Both the position numbers and the translations under genes were made by a program. The notes under the pieces are model-generated. The model ran no database searches and was not told the DNA's origin. It saw only the letters and a program-made list of their open reading frames with translations. This document shows positions 35,754 through 45,121 of a stretch of 64,000 bases of DNA, piece by piece. Each line of letters opens with the position of its first letter. Position 1 is the first letter of the stretch. This DNA comes from Pseudoalteromonas apostichopi (GTDB lineage: Bacteria; Pseudomonadota; Gammaproteobacteria; Enterobacterales; Alteromonadaceae): the NCBI RefSeq assembly GCF_030297135.1, contig NZ_AP028065.1:1736001-1800000 (forward strand), read 5' to 3'.

Positions 35754-36228
35754 TTCCGGCTACCAATTCGCCATTTTGCAACAAAATGGCTATTTTCCCC
35801 GATTTAACCCTATAAATATCAAAATTAATTTATAAATAAATTCAAACAATCAATAAAATCAATCTGTTATGAGTTAAATTAATTTCGATTTTTTTCTTTA
35901 AATTTCGTTGTTCAGATAGAGTTTATTTTCGAACACCTCATTTTTTTGTTTTCTAATCCGAGTTAATCGTTATTGTCTCCATTTTAATCTTTATAACTTA
36001 TTGATTTTAAAGGGAGCGTAAAACCAATCACTGAGCCTGTTGCAAAACAGCAACAAATAAATCGCTCTAGTCATCATAAATTCTCGAAAGTTCAATTCAA
36101 GATACTGATTTTATTATTCTTTTTAACTTTGGCATCGAAGTTGAAATAGTCTAAGCGAACACAGAGAAAAACTGATTCAGGAAAATTTCCTCTATCACAG
36201 TTGAGACAACATTGAAGGAATAGTGATT
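35754..36228. other. gene-free AT-rich gap before the EF-hand array
   Basis: No coding frame is supported. A perfect hairpin GCCATTTTG / CAAAATGGC at 35770-35790, followed by TATTTTC, may terminate the PilZ gene. The rest is very AT-rich and probably holds the promoter of the EF-hand genes; I see no clear operator. Confidence 0.5.
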
Positions 36229-36438
36229 ATGAAAACGTTACACAAAACTTTAGCACTTGTAGCTCTTGCAACCTCATCAGCAGCGTTTGCCGCTGATTTT
36301 GACACACTCGATGTGAATGGCGATGGCGCTATCAGCAAAAGCGAAGCATCAGTAAGCGAAACGTTAATGAGCCAATTTAAAGAGCTTGATACAGACGGCA
36401 ATGGTGAGCTGTCTAAACAAGAGTACTCTAAAGCTTAA
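36229..36438 (+). CDS. small exported EF-hand protein 1
   Basis: The 69-residue precursor has a signal peptide (MKTLHKTLALVALATSSAAFA) and a mature part of about 48 residues. It holds two EF-hand loops, DVNGDGAISKSE and DTDGNGELSKQE, each with the DxDG/NxDGxIS ligand pattern for calcium. It is a calcium-binding module with no other domain, likely periplasmic. GAAGGAAT precedes the start. An ATG two codons upstream (36223) is less likely. Confidence 0.85.
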   Translation: MKTLHKTLALVALATSSAAFAADFDTLDVNGDGAISKSEASVSETLMSQFKELDTDGNGELSKQEYSKA

Positions 36439-36506
36439 TTTCATTGTAAGGACACATTGAAAAGGACTTCCTAACTCAAGACTACACACTTTGAAGGAAT
36501 GACATT

Positions 36507-36719
36507 ATGAACACAGTAAATAAAACATTAGCACTTATGGCACTTGTATCTTCATCAGCAGCATTTGCAATGAGTGATTTCGATACCCTAGATGTTGACG
36601 GCAACGGTGTTATCAGCCAAAGCGAAGCGTCTGTTGATGCAGAGCTAATGAGCAAATTCAGTGAATTAGACACTGACGGTAACGGTGAGTTATCGAAACA
36701 AGAATTTTCTAAAGCTTAA
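36507..36719 (+). CDS. small exported EF-hand protein 2
   Basis: The 70-residue precursor has a signal peptide MNTVNKTLALMALVSSSAAFA and two EF-hand loops, DVDGNGVISQSE and DTDGNGELSKQE. It is about 70% identical to protein 1 in the mature part by eye. The leader TTGAAGGAAT...ATTATGAA is shared with copies 1 and 3, so the gene and its ribosome-binding site were duplicated together. Confidence 0.85.
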   Translation: MNTVNKTLALMALVSSSAAFAMSDFDTLDVDGNGVISQSEASVDAELMSKFSELDTDGNGELSKQEFSKA

Positions 36720-36859
36720 TGTGATTAAGCAAAACCAGTTTATCTAGCTGATTAGTTCTGAGCTGCCAAAGACAGCCTAAGTGGATAAGGGAATCCATGA
36801 AAGAGGACAACACTGGAAGTGCGATCAGCTAACACTCTTAATATTGAAGGAATATCATT

Positions 36860-37075
36860 ATGAAAACAGTAAACAAAACATTAGCTTTAATCGCACTTGC
36901 ATCTTCTTCAGCGGCTTTTGCAGCAACTGACTTTGACACCTTAGACGTAGACGGTAACGGCGTGATCAGTAAAAGTGAAGCGGCCGTTGATGCAAAAATT
37001 ATGTCGCAGTTTAAAACCTTAGACGTGAATGGTGACGGTGTTCTTACTGAAGCAGAGTTTTCAGAAGCAGAGTAA
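36860..37075 (+). CDS. small exported EF-hand protein 3
   Basis: The 71-residue precursor has a signal peptide MKTVNKTLALIALASSSAAFA and EF-hand loops DVDGNGVISKSE and DVNGDGVLTEAE. Its first loop is closest to copy 2. The 140 bases before it are the longest gap in the array and could hold a separate promoter. Confidence 0.85.
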   Translation: MKTVNKTLALIALASSSAAFAATDFDTLDVDGNGVISKSEAAVDAKIMSQFKTLDVNGDGVLTEAEFSEAE

Positions 37076-37161
37076 CGTAATTAACTCGTAATAAACCAGT
37101 TTCCACTAAACAAGGATCTCAGAAACGGATTTCACTCTTTTCAAATTTTAAGGTAATTATT

Positions 37162-37380
37162 ATGAAACAGTTAAGCACAACAATCGCAATTTTAGCACTA
37201 GCAACATCATCGGCAGCTTTTGCACAAGGTGTAAGCTTTGCAACTTTTGACACCGACGGTGATGGCGTGATCAGTAAAGAAGAAGCGTCTGCAAATATGC
37301 AGCTTGAAAAGTTATTTCCAAAGCTAGATAGCGATGGTAATGGCGAGCTTTCGAAAGAAGAGTTCGCACAGATTCAATAG
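37162..37380 (+). CDS. small exported EF-hand protein 4
   Basis: The 72-residue precursor is the most diverged of the four, with a signal peptide MKQLSTTIAILALATSSAAFA and loops DTDGDGVISKEE and DSDGNGELSKEE. Its leader lacks the TTGAAGGAAT block but has AAGGTAAT before the ATG. A strong terminator follows, so the array probably ends here. Confidence 0.85.
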   Translation: MKQLSTTIAILALATSSAAFAQGVSFATFDTDGDGVISKEEASANMQLEKLFPKLDSDGNGELSKEEFAQIQ

Positions 37381-37422
37381 AATCTTTTTGAAAAGTTAGG
37401 TACTTTCACTTCAAGAGTCGTA

Positions 37423-37448
37423 AAGCAGCCGTTATGGCTGCTTTTTTC
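37423..37448. terminator. terminator between the EF-hand array and trkA
   Basis: AAAGCAGCC / GGCTGCTTTTTT with a 4-6 base loop between convergent genes. A-run and T-run suggest it works on both strands. Confidence 0.9.
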
Positions 37449-37464
37449 GTTTATAAGCTCTCGT

Positions 37465-38841
37465 TTACAAGAAGATCGCACTTACCTGAAACAGCTTTTC
37501 AACAACCGTAATATGCTTTTTATCAATCAAAAACATGATTACGTGGTCACCAGACTGAATAACGGTATCGTCATGGGCAATCAGTACATCATCGTTACGC
37601 ACAATAGCACCAATAGTTGTTCCTGCTGGTAGCTTGATATCTGCAATTGCTCGGCCAACAACTTTAGAAGTATGCTCATCACCATGAGCGACAGCTTCAA
37701 TTGCTTCTGCTGCACCTTTACGTAACGAATAAACATTAACAATGTCACCACGGCGAACATGTGTTAATAGCGCCGAGATTGTTGCTTGTTGGGGCGATAT
37801 AGCAATATCAATCTCACCACCTTGAACTAAATCAACATAAGCGCCACGCTGAATAAGCACCATGGTCTTTTGTGCGCCCATACGCTTTGCCAGCATCGCA
37901 GACATAATGTTTGCTTCATCGTCGTTAGTGACTGCGATGAATACATCAACTTGTTCAATATGTTCTTCAGATAACAGCTCTTGATCAGAGGCATCGCCAC
38001 AAAACACCACGGTGTTATCAAGCATTTCAGATAGCTGCGCAGCACGCTCTTTATTGCGCTCAAGCAGTTTAACGCTGTGGTTCTTCTCAAGTGAACGAGC
38101 AAGACCCGCACCGATATTACCACCACCGGCAATCATGATCTTTTTGTATGAACGTTCGAGTTTTTGAAGTTCATTCATTACTGCTCGAATGTGCTTGGTT
38201 GCTGCGATAAAGAATACTTCATCGTCAGCTTCAATAACGGTTGTGCCAAGCGGCTTTATAGCTTTACCTTGACGATAAATAGCCGCTACACGGGTTTCGA
38301 CATTCGGAATATGTTCTTTCAAGGCCGAAAGTGCATAACCAACCAGCAAGCCACCGTAATACGCTTTCACCGCAACCAGCGATAACATGCCATCAGCGAA
38401 TTGTAATACTTGTAAAGCACCCGGATAATCGATTAAGCGACGAATATATTTAGTCACCAACGCTTCAGGAGCAATGTAGTGATCAACAGGTAAGTCATCG
38501 TTATGGAATAGCTTCTCACGATACTTTAAGTATTGCTCTGAGCGAATACGGGCAATTTTGGTTGGTGTATTAAAAATACTATAGGCCACTTGGCAAGCAA
38601 CCATGTTCACTTCGTCAGAACTGGTTACGGCAATAATCATATCGGCGTCTTCGGCACCTGCACGACGCAATACATCGGGATGAGCACTGTGGCCAGTAAC
38701 ACCTTGTAAGTCATACTTATCTTGTAACTCTCGCAAACGGTTACCGTCGATATCGACAACGGTTATCTCATTTTGCTCACCGACGAGGTTTTCTGCCAAT
38801 GTGCCACCAACTTGTCCGGCACCGAGTATGATTATTTTCAT
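37465..38841 (-). CDS. trkA: Trk potassium system NAD-binding protein TrkA
   Basis: TrkA forms the cytosolic gating ring of TrkH and binds NADH/NAD and ATP. The 458-residue protein has the duplicated RCK layout: Rossmann motif ILGAGQVGGTLAENL at residues 4-18 and a second, IAGGGNIGAGLARSL, near residue 236, each followed by a TrkA-C domain. It lies 13 bases after rsmB in the same direction. The def-fmt-rsmB-trkA order matches E. coli. Confidence 0.97.
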   Translation of the reverse strand: MKIIILGAGQVGGTLAENLVGEQNEITVVDIDGNRLRELQDKYDLQGVTGHSAHPDVLRRAGAEDADMIIAVTSSDEVNMVACQVAYSIFNTPTKIARIRSEQYLKYREKLFHNDDLPVDHYIAPEALVTKYIRRLIDYPGALQVLQFADGMLSLVAVKAYYGGLLVGYALSALKEHIPNVETRVAAIYRQGKAIKPLGTTVIEADDEVFFIAATKHIRAVMNELQKLERSYKKIMIAGGGNIGAGLARSLEKNHSVKLLERNKERAAQLSEMLDNTVVFCGDASDQELLSEEHIEQVDVFIAVTNDDEANIMSAMLAKRMGAQKTMVLIQRGAYVDLVQGGEIDIAISPQQATISALLTHVRRGDIVNVYSLRKGAAEAIEAVAHGDEHTSKVVGRAIADIKLPAGTTIGAIVRNDDVLIAHDDTVIQSGDHVIMFLIDKKHITVVEKLFQVSAIFL

Positions 38842-38853
38842 AGCTTGTTCTTA

Positions 38854-40140
38854 TTAGTGTTTTTTAACTAGCTTTGCGTAGTAGAAACCATCACTTTCAC
38901 CAGGCAGTAATTGTAGGCCAGGTATCGTTGGGGTGTCGTTTTCATGCAAAGGTATGTGTTCAGCACTTTGATTATTGGCAAGGAACTTAGCAACTTGTTG
39001 TTGGTTCTCTTGCGGTAATACAGAGCAGGTTGCATAAACTAAAGTACCACCAGGCTTAAGTAGAGGCCAGATACTATTTAGTATATCGCCTTGTAAATTA
39101 GCGAGGTCTTCAATATCAGATGCACGACGTAGCCATTTTATATCAGGGTGGCGACGGATTACGCCCGTTGCTGAGCAGGGCACATCAAGCAAAATACGGT
39201 CGAATTGCTGTTCATCCCACCAAATATGTGGCTGTGATGCATCTGCACATTGTAGATCAGCAGTTAAGCCAATACGCACTAAGTTTTGTTTAACGCGTTC
39301 TAGGCGTTCGCTGTCGCTATCAAGTGCTAATACGTCGGCATCAGCAAGCTCTAGAATATGGCACGTTTTACCACCTGGCGCTGCACATGCATCTAAAATG
39401 ACATCATCATTTTCTGGTGCTAGGAAACGCGCAGCTAATTGTGCCGCGGCATCTTGTACTGAGCAGGCGCCAGTATCAAACTCTGGTAATGCGTATACAT
39501 CACAAGGTTTTGCTAGCTTAATACCATCAGGAAAATTAGCATTGAGGGTATGCTCAATATCATTCGCTTTAAGCATCTCACTGTATTCTTGGGTGCTGTA
39601 TTGCGCTTGATTTACTCGTAACCACATAGGAGCTTGAAGCTGATTCGCCTCAAGGATTTCTTGCCAATTATCAGGGTAGGCAGCGGTTACTTGTTTGATA
39701 AACCAACCTGGGTGGTTAAATTTGCAAACAGGAATTTGCTGTGCTTTTTCTTCAAGCTCAGCTTGTTCACGTTGGAAACTGCGTAAAATAGCGTTAATCA
39801 GGCCTTTTAAACCAAGAGCGCGCATTTGCTGAAGCGCATTAACCGTTTCGCTGATTGCCGCATGAGGCGGTACACGCATGTGTTGAAGTTGGTAAATACC
39901 CACATACAACAAGAATTGGAAAATACGGCGCTTGCCTTTTAGCGGTTGATCTAAAAGTTGCTGGCAATAATTTTCTAGGCTAGGTAAATAGCGCAGCACA
40001 CCGTAACAAATCTGTTGCAGCAGGGCTTTATCTTTAGGTGATAATTCTTGGCTTGCAAAAGGTAGTTCTTGATTAAGTGATGCACCTTTATCGACTACGT
40101 TGTAGAGGGTTTCAGCAGCAAGTGCTCTTACATTACTCAT
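38854..40140 (-). CDS. rsmB: 16S rRNA m5C967 methyltransferase RsmB
   Basis: RsmB (Sun, Fmu) methylates C5 of C967 in 16S rRNA. The 428-residue protein has an N-terminal NusB-like RNA-binding domain (about 1-140) and a SAM domain with LDACAAPGGKTCHILEL. The catalytic cysteines lie in LLDVPCSATGVIRRHPDIKW and VYATCSVLPQENQ. Its start overlaps the end of fmt by 8 bases, which suggests translational coupling. Confidence 0.97.
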   Translation of the reverse strand: MSNVRALAAETLYNVVDKGASLNQELPFASQELSPKDKALLQQICYGVLRYLPSLENYCQQLLDQPLKGKRRIFQFLLYVGIYQLQHMRVPPHAAISETVNALQQMRALGLKGLINAILRSFQREQAELEEKAQQIPVCKFNHPGWFIKQVTAAYPDNWQEILEANQLQAPMWLRVNQAQYSTQEYSEMLKANDIEHTLNANFPDGIKLAKPCDVYALPEFDTGACSVQDAAAQLAARFLAPENDDVILDACAAPGGKTCHILELADADVLALDSDSERLERVKQNLVRIGLTADLQCADASQPHIWWDEQQFDRILLDVPCSATGVIRRHPDIKWLRRASDIEDLANLQGDILNSIWPLLKPGGTLVYATCSVLPQENQQQVAKFLANNQSAEHIPLHENDTPTIPGLQLLPGESDGFYYAKLVKKH

Positions 40141-41086
40141 TGCTTTGACCTAATACTGAGCCAGGTTCAACCCAATCACTGCGACCATTTAGAAAGTCAC
40201 TAACAGCCATTGGTTTTTTACCTTGTGGTTGGAGAAGGGTGATTTTAAGTGCACCTTGCCCACAGGCGACTAAAATACCTTGCTTATCAGCAGCAATGAT
40301 TTCACCTGCTTGCGCACTTTGCGATACAACTTCTGCCTGCCAAATTTTTACTGTTTGTCCTGCCATTTCGGTAAAGCAAACAGGCCATGGGTTAAAGGCT
40401 CGGATATTACGCTCAATTTGCTCAGCATCCATTGACCAATCAATATTGGCTTCATCTTTAGATAACTTTTTCGCGTAATTTGCTTGCGTGTCATCTTGCT
40501 TTTCTGGCGTGATTTCACCTGCAGCAAGGCGATTAATAGTACTAATCAGTGCATCAGGACCTAGCGCAGCTAGTTTATTGTATAAAGAGCTACTGGTTTC
40601 TGTGCTATCAATCGGACAGCGGCTGATATGCAGCATGTCGCCTGTATCTAAGCCTTCATCCATTTGCATTATTGTTACACCTGTTTCACGGTCGCCAGCC
40701 CAAATAGCACGCTGAATAGGCGCTGCACCACGCCAGCGAGGTAAAATAGAACCATGCACATTTAAGCACCCTAAGCGCGGAGCATCTAAAATAGCTTTTG
40801 GTAATAATAAGCCGTATGCCACCACAATCATGATATCTGCGTTTAGGCTTGTAAGTTCTGCAAGCGCTTCATCAGATTTTAGTGATTGCGGTTGAAATAC
40901 AGGTAAGTCATGGGCAAGTGCTAGCTCTTTAACTTCACTGGCTTTTAGCTTTTTACCTCGGCCCGCAGGGCGATCTGGTTGGCTATAAACACCAACAACG
41001 TCGTGCTCTGAGTCAATCAGTGCTTGTAAATGGCGCGCAGCGAAGTCCGGCGTACCAGCAAAAATAATGCGTAATGGTTGTGTCAC
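40133..41086 (-). CDS. fmt: methionyl-tRNA formyltransferase
   Basis: Fmt formylates initiator Met-tRNA using 10-formyl-tetrahydrofolate. The 317-residue protein has IIFAGTPDFAARHLQAL, the catalytic segment CLNVHGSILPRWRGAAPIQRAI and a C-terminal OB-like domain. It lies 20 bases after def. Confidence 0.98.
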   Translation of the reverse strand: MTQPLRIIFAGTPDFAARHLQALIDSEHDVVGVYSQPDRPAGRGKKLKASEVKELALAHDLPVFQPQSLKSDEALAELTSLNADIMIVVAYGLLLPKAILDAPRLGCLNVHGSILPRWRGAAPIQRAIWAGDRETGVTIMQMDEGLDTGDMLHISRCPIDSTETSSSLYNKLAALGPDALISTINRLAAGEITPEKQDDTQANYAKKLSKDEANIDWSMDAEQIERNIRAFNPWPVCFTEMAGQTVKIWQAEVVSQSAQAGEIIAADKQGILVACGQGALKITLLQPQGKKPMAVSDFLNGRSDWVEPGSVLGQSNE

Positions 41087-41106
41087 AGATATTCCTATTG
41101 ATGAAC

Positions 41107-41616
41107 TTATGATTTAGCAGCCAGCTTAGCTTCTTTTTCAAGCTTTTTACGGATACGTTGGCGCTTTAAAGGCGATAGATAATCAATAAAAAGAGTGCCT
41201 TTAAGGTGATCAAGCTCATGCTGAATACAAATCGCTAATAGCTCGTCAGCGTCTAAGCTGAATTCTTCACCATTTTCATTAAGCGCTTTAACAGTAACAG
41301 TTTCTGCGCGGTCAACTTTTGCGTATGAATAAGGGACTGATAAACAGCCTTCTTCACTGACTGTTGAGCCATCTTTCTTAGTGATTTCTGGGTTGATTAA
41401 TACTAACGGTTGGTCGCGCTCTTCAGATACGTCGATCACCACAATTCGCTGGTGGATATCTACTTGCGTTGCTGCTAAGCCGATACCGTTTTCGTCATAC
41501 ATAGTTTCAAGCATGTCTTTGACGATTTGACGAACTTCATCGTTTACTTCTGGTACTTCTTTCGCGATTGTACGCAAACGCTCATCCGGAAATCTCAAAA
41601 CTTCTAACCTAGCCAT
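41107..41616 (-). CDS. def: peptide deformylase
   Basis: Def removes the formyl group from nascent proteins and uses Fe2+ in vivo. The 169-residue protein has all three family motifs: GIGLAATQV (I), EEGCLSVP with the metal cysteine (II) and QHELDHLKG, the HExxH metal site (III). It is the first gene of def-fmt-rsmB-trkA and is divergent from the LysM gene. Confidence 0.98.
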   Translation of the reverse strand: MARLEVLRFPDERLRTIAKEVPEVNDEVRQIVKDMLETMYDENGIGLAATQVDIHQRIVVIDVSEERDQPLVLINPEITKKDGSTVSEEGCLSVPYSYAKVDRAETVTVKALNENGEEFSLDADELLAICIQHELDHLKGTLFIDYLSPLKRQRIRKKLEKEAKLAAKS

Positions 41617-41734
41617 AGTTACCTTTTACACTTGTGATTCATTTAGGGTATTGTATGCTCTTATTTTAGCCATTCGTGTTCACCTTTAACAGGTTTTGGT
41701 CGATAATAATCTAAAAACAACTCAAGGAAGCCAA

Positions 41735-42853
41735 ATGAGATACCCACTAGTTGCGGCTTTGTTAGCCTTTAGCTGTGCTTTTTCGGTAGCTGCTGATGTC
41801 TTAACAATTAAAAAAGATGCGCCAAAACAATACGTTGTAAAAAAAGGTGACACGCTTTGGGATATCTCTGGCGTGTATCTTGACCAGCCTTGGCAATGGC
41901 CTGATTTGTGGCAGATGAACCCGCAAATCGCGAATCCGCATTTAATATACCCGGGTGATGCGCTCAGTTTAATTTACGATAAAGACGGAAATCCACGTTT
42001 AGTTAAAAATCCGCGTTATAAAAAGCTCTCTCCTGAAGGGCGAATTACACCAAAGGGTAAGCAAGCTGTGCCGACTTTGCCTCTCGAATTGTTGCGTCCA
42101 TATTTGACTTATGAACAAGCAATTAGCGCCGATATTATTGCACAAAAGCCGTATATTTTAGGTGCCAGCGTTAATACCAAAATGAACACTATTGGTCACA
42201 CTCTTTACGTTAAAGGTGATTTAACACTAAACGAGGCTTATGGTGTATACCGTAAAGGTAATGACCTTGTCGATCCAAATACAAATGAAGTACTGGCGAA
42301 CAAAGCGGAGCTTGTGGCGATTGTTCGAGCATTTAGAAGCGGTGATGCGGAAAACGGTGTACCTGCCTCTGTCAAGGTTGAGTTGGTAAAACAAGAGATC
42401 AAGCCTAATGACTTCTTAATGCCAGCAATGGAAGGGCAAATGATGCCTGCCTATTTCACTATGAAGCGCCCAGAAGTTGCTTTAGATGGCACTATTATCG
42501 CCGCAGCTAATGAAATGCGTGAATTTAGTACCATGGATATTGTTGTACTAAACTTAGGTGCTGACCAAGTGAAGCCAGGTTTTGTACTTGATATTCAACG
42601 TCAATCACCAGAAGTGTATGACGGTCGCAATGGTCCGCGTTACCGCGAAGATTCTAACAGCCTAGAGAAGTTCATGACTGATGCAAATGAGCTTTTTGGT
42701 ATTGAAAGTGATGAAGACAGTAATGTATGGCATATGCCAAAGGAAAAAGTCGGTGAGCTAATGGTGTTTAAGGTATATGACAACGTTAGCTATGCACTGA
42801 TAGTGAAAAATCAGCATCCGATCCGAGTTGGAGATTATGCAGTTATAAACTAA
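41735..42853 (+). CDS. LysM-domain peptidoglycan-binding protein
   Basis: The 372-residue protein has a signal peptide (MRYPLVAALLAFSCAFSVAADV) and a LysM domain (YVVKKGDTLWDISGVYLDQPWQWPDLWQ, then NPHLIYPGD, about 35-85). The rest is a long region without a recognised domain. The gene divergent from def in many gammaproteobacteria encodes such a protein. An in-frame start 13 codons upstream is less likely, because ATG 41735 has AAGGAAG upstream and gives the proper signal peptide. Its exact function is not known. Confidence 0.9.
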   Translation: MRYPLVAALLAFSCAFSVAADVLTIKKDAPKQYVVKKGDTLWDISGVYLDQPWQWPDLWQMNPQIANPHLIYPGDALSLIYDKDGNPRLVKNPRYKKLSPEGRITPKGKQAVPTLPLELLRPYLTYEQAISADIIAQKPYILGASVNTKMNTIGHTLYVKGDLTLNEAYGVYRKGNDLVDPNTNEVLANKAELVAIVRAFRSGDAENGVPASVKVELVKQEIKPNDFLMPAMEGQMMPAYFTMKRPEVALDGTIIAAANEMREFSTMDIVVLNLGADQVKPGFVLDIQRQSPEVYDGRNGPRYREDSNSLEKFMTDANELFGIESDEDSNVWHMPKEKVGELMVFKVYDNVSYALIVKNQHPIRVGDYAVIN

Positions 42854-42883
42854 CTCACAAATTGGGCGCTCTAAGGAGGGAGC

Positions 42884-43981
42884 ATGGCACAGGTTTCAGG
42901 CAAGCTATCCCATTGGCTTGCCTTTTATTTATGTAAAGGGCTTGGGATCAAAAGCCTTATTGCATTAAGTCAAAAACAGCCGCTGGGAGAGTTATTTACA
43001 TTAACTACCTCAGAGCTGCAGCAGCTCGGCTTATCAAAGAGCCAAGCCGATAATTTAGTTAATACTGACTGGCTGTTAGTTGCACACTATCAAGCGCAGA
43101 TAGCTAAGCTGCAAATCAAGGTCATTAGTTATTTTGATGACAGCTATCCGCCGTTACTCAAGCAAATAGCCAGCGCTCCTATATTATTGTTTTGTTTAGG
43201 TAACACGGAACTATTACTGTCACCGCAAATAGCTATTGTTGGTAGCCGTAATGCAACACCTACAGGAATTGAAGTAGCCGCCGAGTTTGCCCATCAACTT
43301 TGTTCTGTTGGAATGACAGTTACATCAGGTATGGCTATGGGGATTGATGGCGCTGCTCATAAAGGCGCATTAGCGGGCTCAGGCAATACCATAGCTGTAC
43401 TTGGCACGGGTATCGATATTGCTTATCCAAGACGCCATAGCTTACTTATCAAACAAGTTGCAGAGCGGGGCTTGTTGGTTTCTGAATTCCTACCTGGCAC
43501 GGCTGCTAATGCAGCGAACTTTCCGCGCCGAAACCGTATTATCTCTGGGTTGTCATTAGGAGTACTGATTGTTGAGGCGCAAATTAAAAGTGGCTCACTG
43601 GTAACGGTACGCTATGCGCTTGAGCAGAATAAAGAGGTGTTTGCAGTGCCAGGCTCGATAAAAAGTCCACTTTCAGAAGCAAGTCATTTTTTAATTAAGC
43701 AAGGCGCTAAATTGACAGAAAATATTAGTGATATTCTTGATGAAGTGAGCTTTTTCTGTGAAAACAGTCTATATAGTATAGAACAGCCTATTGCAGATGA
43801 ACCCGACTGCCCAGTGTTCAAAAGTATAGGGTATGAGGTTACAAGTGTTGATCAAATAACACAGCGAAGCCAATTACCAGTAAACGAAGTACAAGCTCGG
43901 TTACTCGACTTAGAGCTCGCAGATAAAATCGAACGAGTACTCGATGGTTATATAAGACTAGGAGGACATAAACATGTTTGA
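42884..43981 (+). CDS. dprA: DNA processing protein DprA (Smf)
   Basis: DprA binds incoming single-stranded DNA and loads RecA during natural transformation. The 365-residue protein has an N-terminal SAM-like helical part, the extended Rossmann fold with IAIVGSRNATPTGIEVAAE, TSGMAMGIDGAAHKGAL, GSGNTIAVLGTGIDIAYPRRH and FPRRNRIISGLS, and a winged-helix C-terminus. It overlaps smg by 8 bases. Confidence 0.96.
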   Translation: MAQVSGKLSHWLAFYLCKGLGIKSLIALSQKQPLGELFTLTTSELQQLGLSKSQADNLVNTDWLLVAHYQAQIAKLQIKVISYFDDSYPPLLKQIASAPILLFCLGNTELLLSPQIAIVGSRNATPTGIEVAAEFAHQLCSVGMTVTSGMAMGIDGAAHKGALAGSGNTIAVLGTGIDIAYPRRHSLLIKQVAERGLLVSEFLPGTAANAANFPRRNRIISGLSLGVLIVEAQIKSGSLVTVRYALEQNKEVFAVPGSIKSPLSEASHFLIKQGAKLTENISDILDEVSFFCENSLYSIEQPIADEPDCPVFKSIGYEVTSVDQITQRSQLPVNEVQARLLDLELADKIERVLDGYIRLGGHKHV

Positions 43982-44447
43982 CATCCTCATGTATCTTTTT
44001 GAAAACTATATCCATAGTGAAGCTGAAATCTTTACTGAAGAGAATGAGCTTACCGATGAGTTAGTTCGTGCTGGCTTCAATAAACCTGAAATCTACAAAG
44101 CCCTTGATTGGTTAGAGCAACTGGCTGATTTGCAACAAAGCGACATCTATCCATACCTTAATGCCCAGCCACAACATGCCATGCGTATTTACACCGATAG
44201 TGAATGCCAAATGCTGAGTGTTGAGTGTCGTGGTTTTTTAATGTTTATCGAGCAAATTGGTGTAATTAACACCGTAACTCGTGAAATGGTTATAGACAGA
44301 CTGTGTGCTTTGGATAAACCATATATTTCTTTGGAAGATCTAAAGTGGGTGGTCCTTATGGTGTTATTTAATGTGCCGGGCTCAGAGCAAGCTTACGCGC
44401 AAATGGAAGACTTAATATTTGACGAACCAGCGGATGTATTACATTAG
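43974..44447 (+). CDS. smg: Smg family protein (DUF494)
   Basis: The 157-residue protein starts MFDILMYLFENYIHSEAE, the hallmark of the DUF494/Smg family found between dprA and the topoisomerase zinc-finger gene in gammaproteobacteria. No catalytic motif is visible and the function is unknown. Its start lies inside the end of dprA. Confidence 0.94.
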   Translation: MFDILMYLFENYIHSEAEIFTEENELTDELVRAGFNKPEIYKALDWLEQLADLQQSDIYPYLNAQPQHAMRIYTDSECQMLSVECRGFLMFIEQIGVINTVTREMVIDRLCALDKPYISLEDLKWVVLMVLFNVPGSEQAYAQMEDLIFDEPADVLH

Positions 44448-44518
44448 TTCGACTTTGCTTGTATCTTTGTTGAGTTTGGGTATATTAGGCGAAAATTAGC
44501 CAACCCCACAGGAATCTT

Positions 44519-45088
44519 ATGAGTAAAATCGACCATTCTCTTTTTTCTGCAGATAAACATGCACTCGAAAAAGAGTATGAGGTTTGCCCTAAATGCGGTT
44601 CTGAATTGGTTATGCGCAACTCAAAGTCAGGCCCTTTTTTAGGCTGTGCCAGTTACCCCAAGTGTGACTACATCCGTCCTTTAGCACATCATGATAGCCA
44701 ACAAATAAAAGTTCTCGAAGACAGTGCCTGTCCTGAGTGTGGCAAACCATTGGTAATTAAAAATGGCCGTTATGGCATGTTTATCGGTTGTACTGGTTAC
44801 CCAGAATGCCATTATATTGCTCATGATGAAGAGCCTGACGATGCCCCTAAATTACCTACTTGCCCTAAATGCAAAAAAGGTCAGCTGGTTGCGCGTAGTA
44901 ATAAGTTTGGCAAAACCTTTTATTCTTGTGATAGCTATCCGCGTTGTAAATATACACTTAATCATAAACCCGTGGCGACCGAGTGTCCGGCCTGTCATTG
45001 GCCAATTATGACCGAAAAGAAAACAGCTTCAGGTGTTGTGTTACAATGCCCTCAGAAGTCGTGTATGCATAAGTTAGTCGAGTCTTAA
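44519..45088 (+). CDS. topoisomerase-type zinc-ribbon DNA-binding protein (YrdD-like)
   Basis: The 189-residue protein consists almost only of four C4 zinc ribbons like those at the C-terminus of topoisomerase I. They begin at CPKCGSELVMRN, CPECGKPLVIKN, CPKCKKGQLVAR and CPACHWPIMTEK, each ending in a GC/SC...YPxC or QKSC pair. It lacks the topoisomerase catalytic core. It probably binds single-stranded DNA; the E. coli counterpart YrdD has a similar place. Confidence 0.92.
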   Translation: MSKIDHSLFSADKHALEKEYEVCPKCGSELVMRNSKSGPFLGCASYPKCDYIRPLAHHDSQQIKVLEDSACPECGKPLVIKNGRYGMFIGCTGYPECHYIAHDEEPDDAPKLPTCPKCKKGQLVARSNKFGKTFYSCDSYPRCKYTLNHKPVATECPACHWPIMTEKKTASGVVLQCPQKSCMHKLVES

Positions 45089-45121
45089 TGTACTTGTAAT
45101 TCGTTTTTTAGGAGAGTTTCT

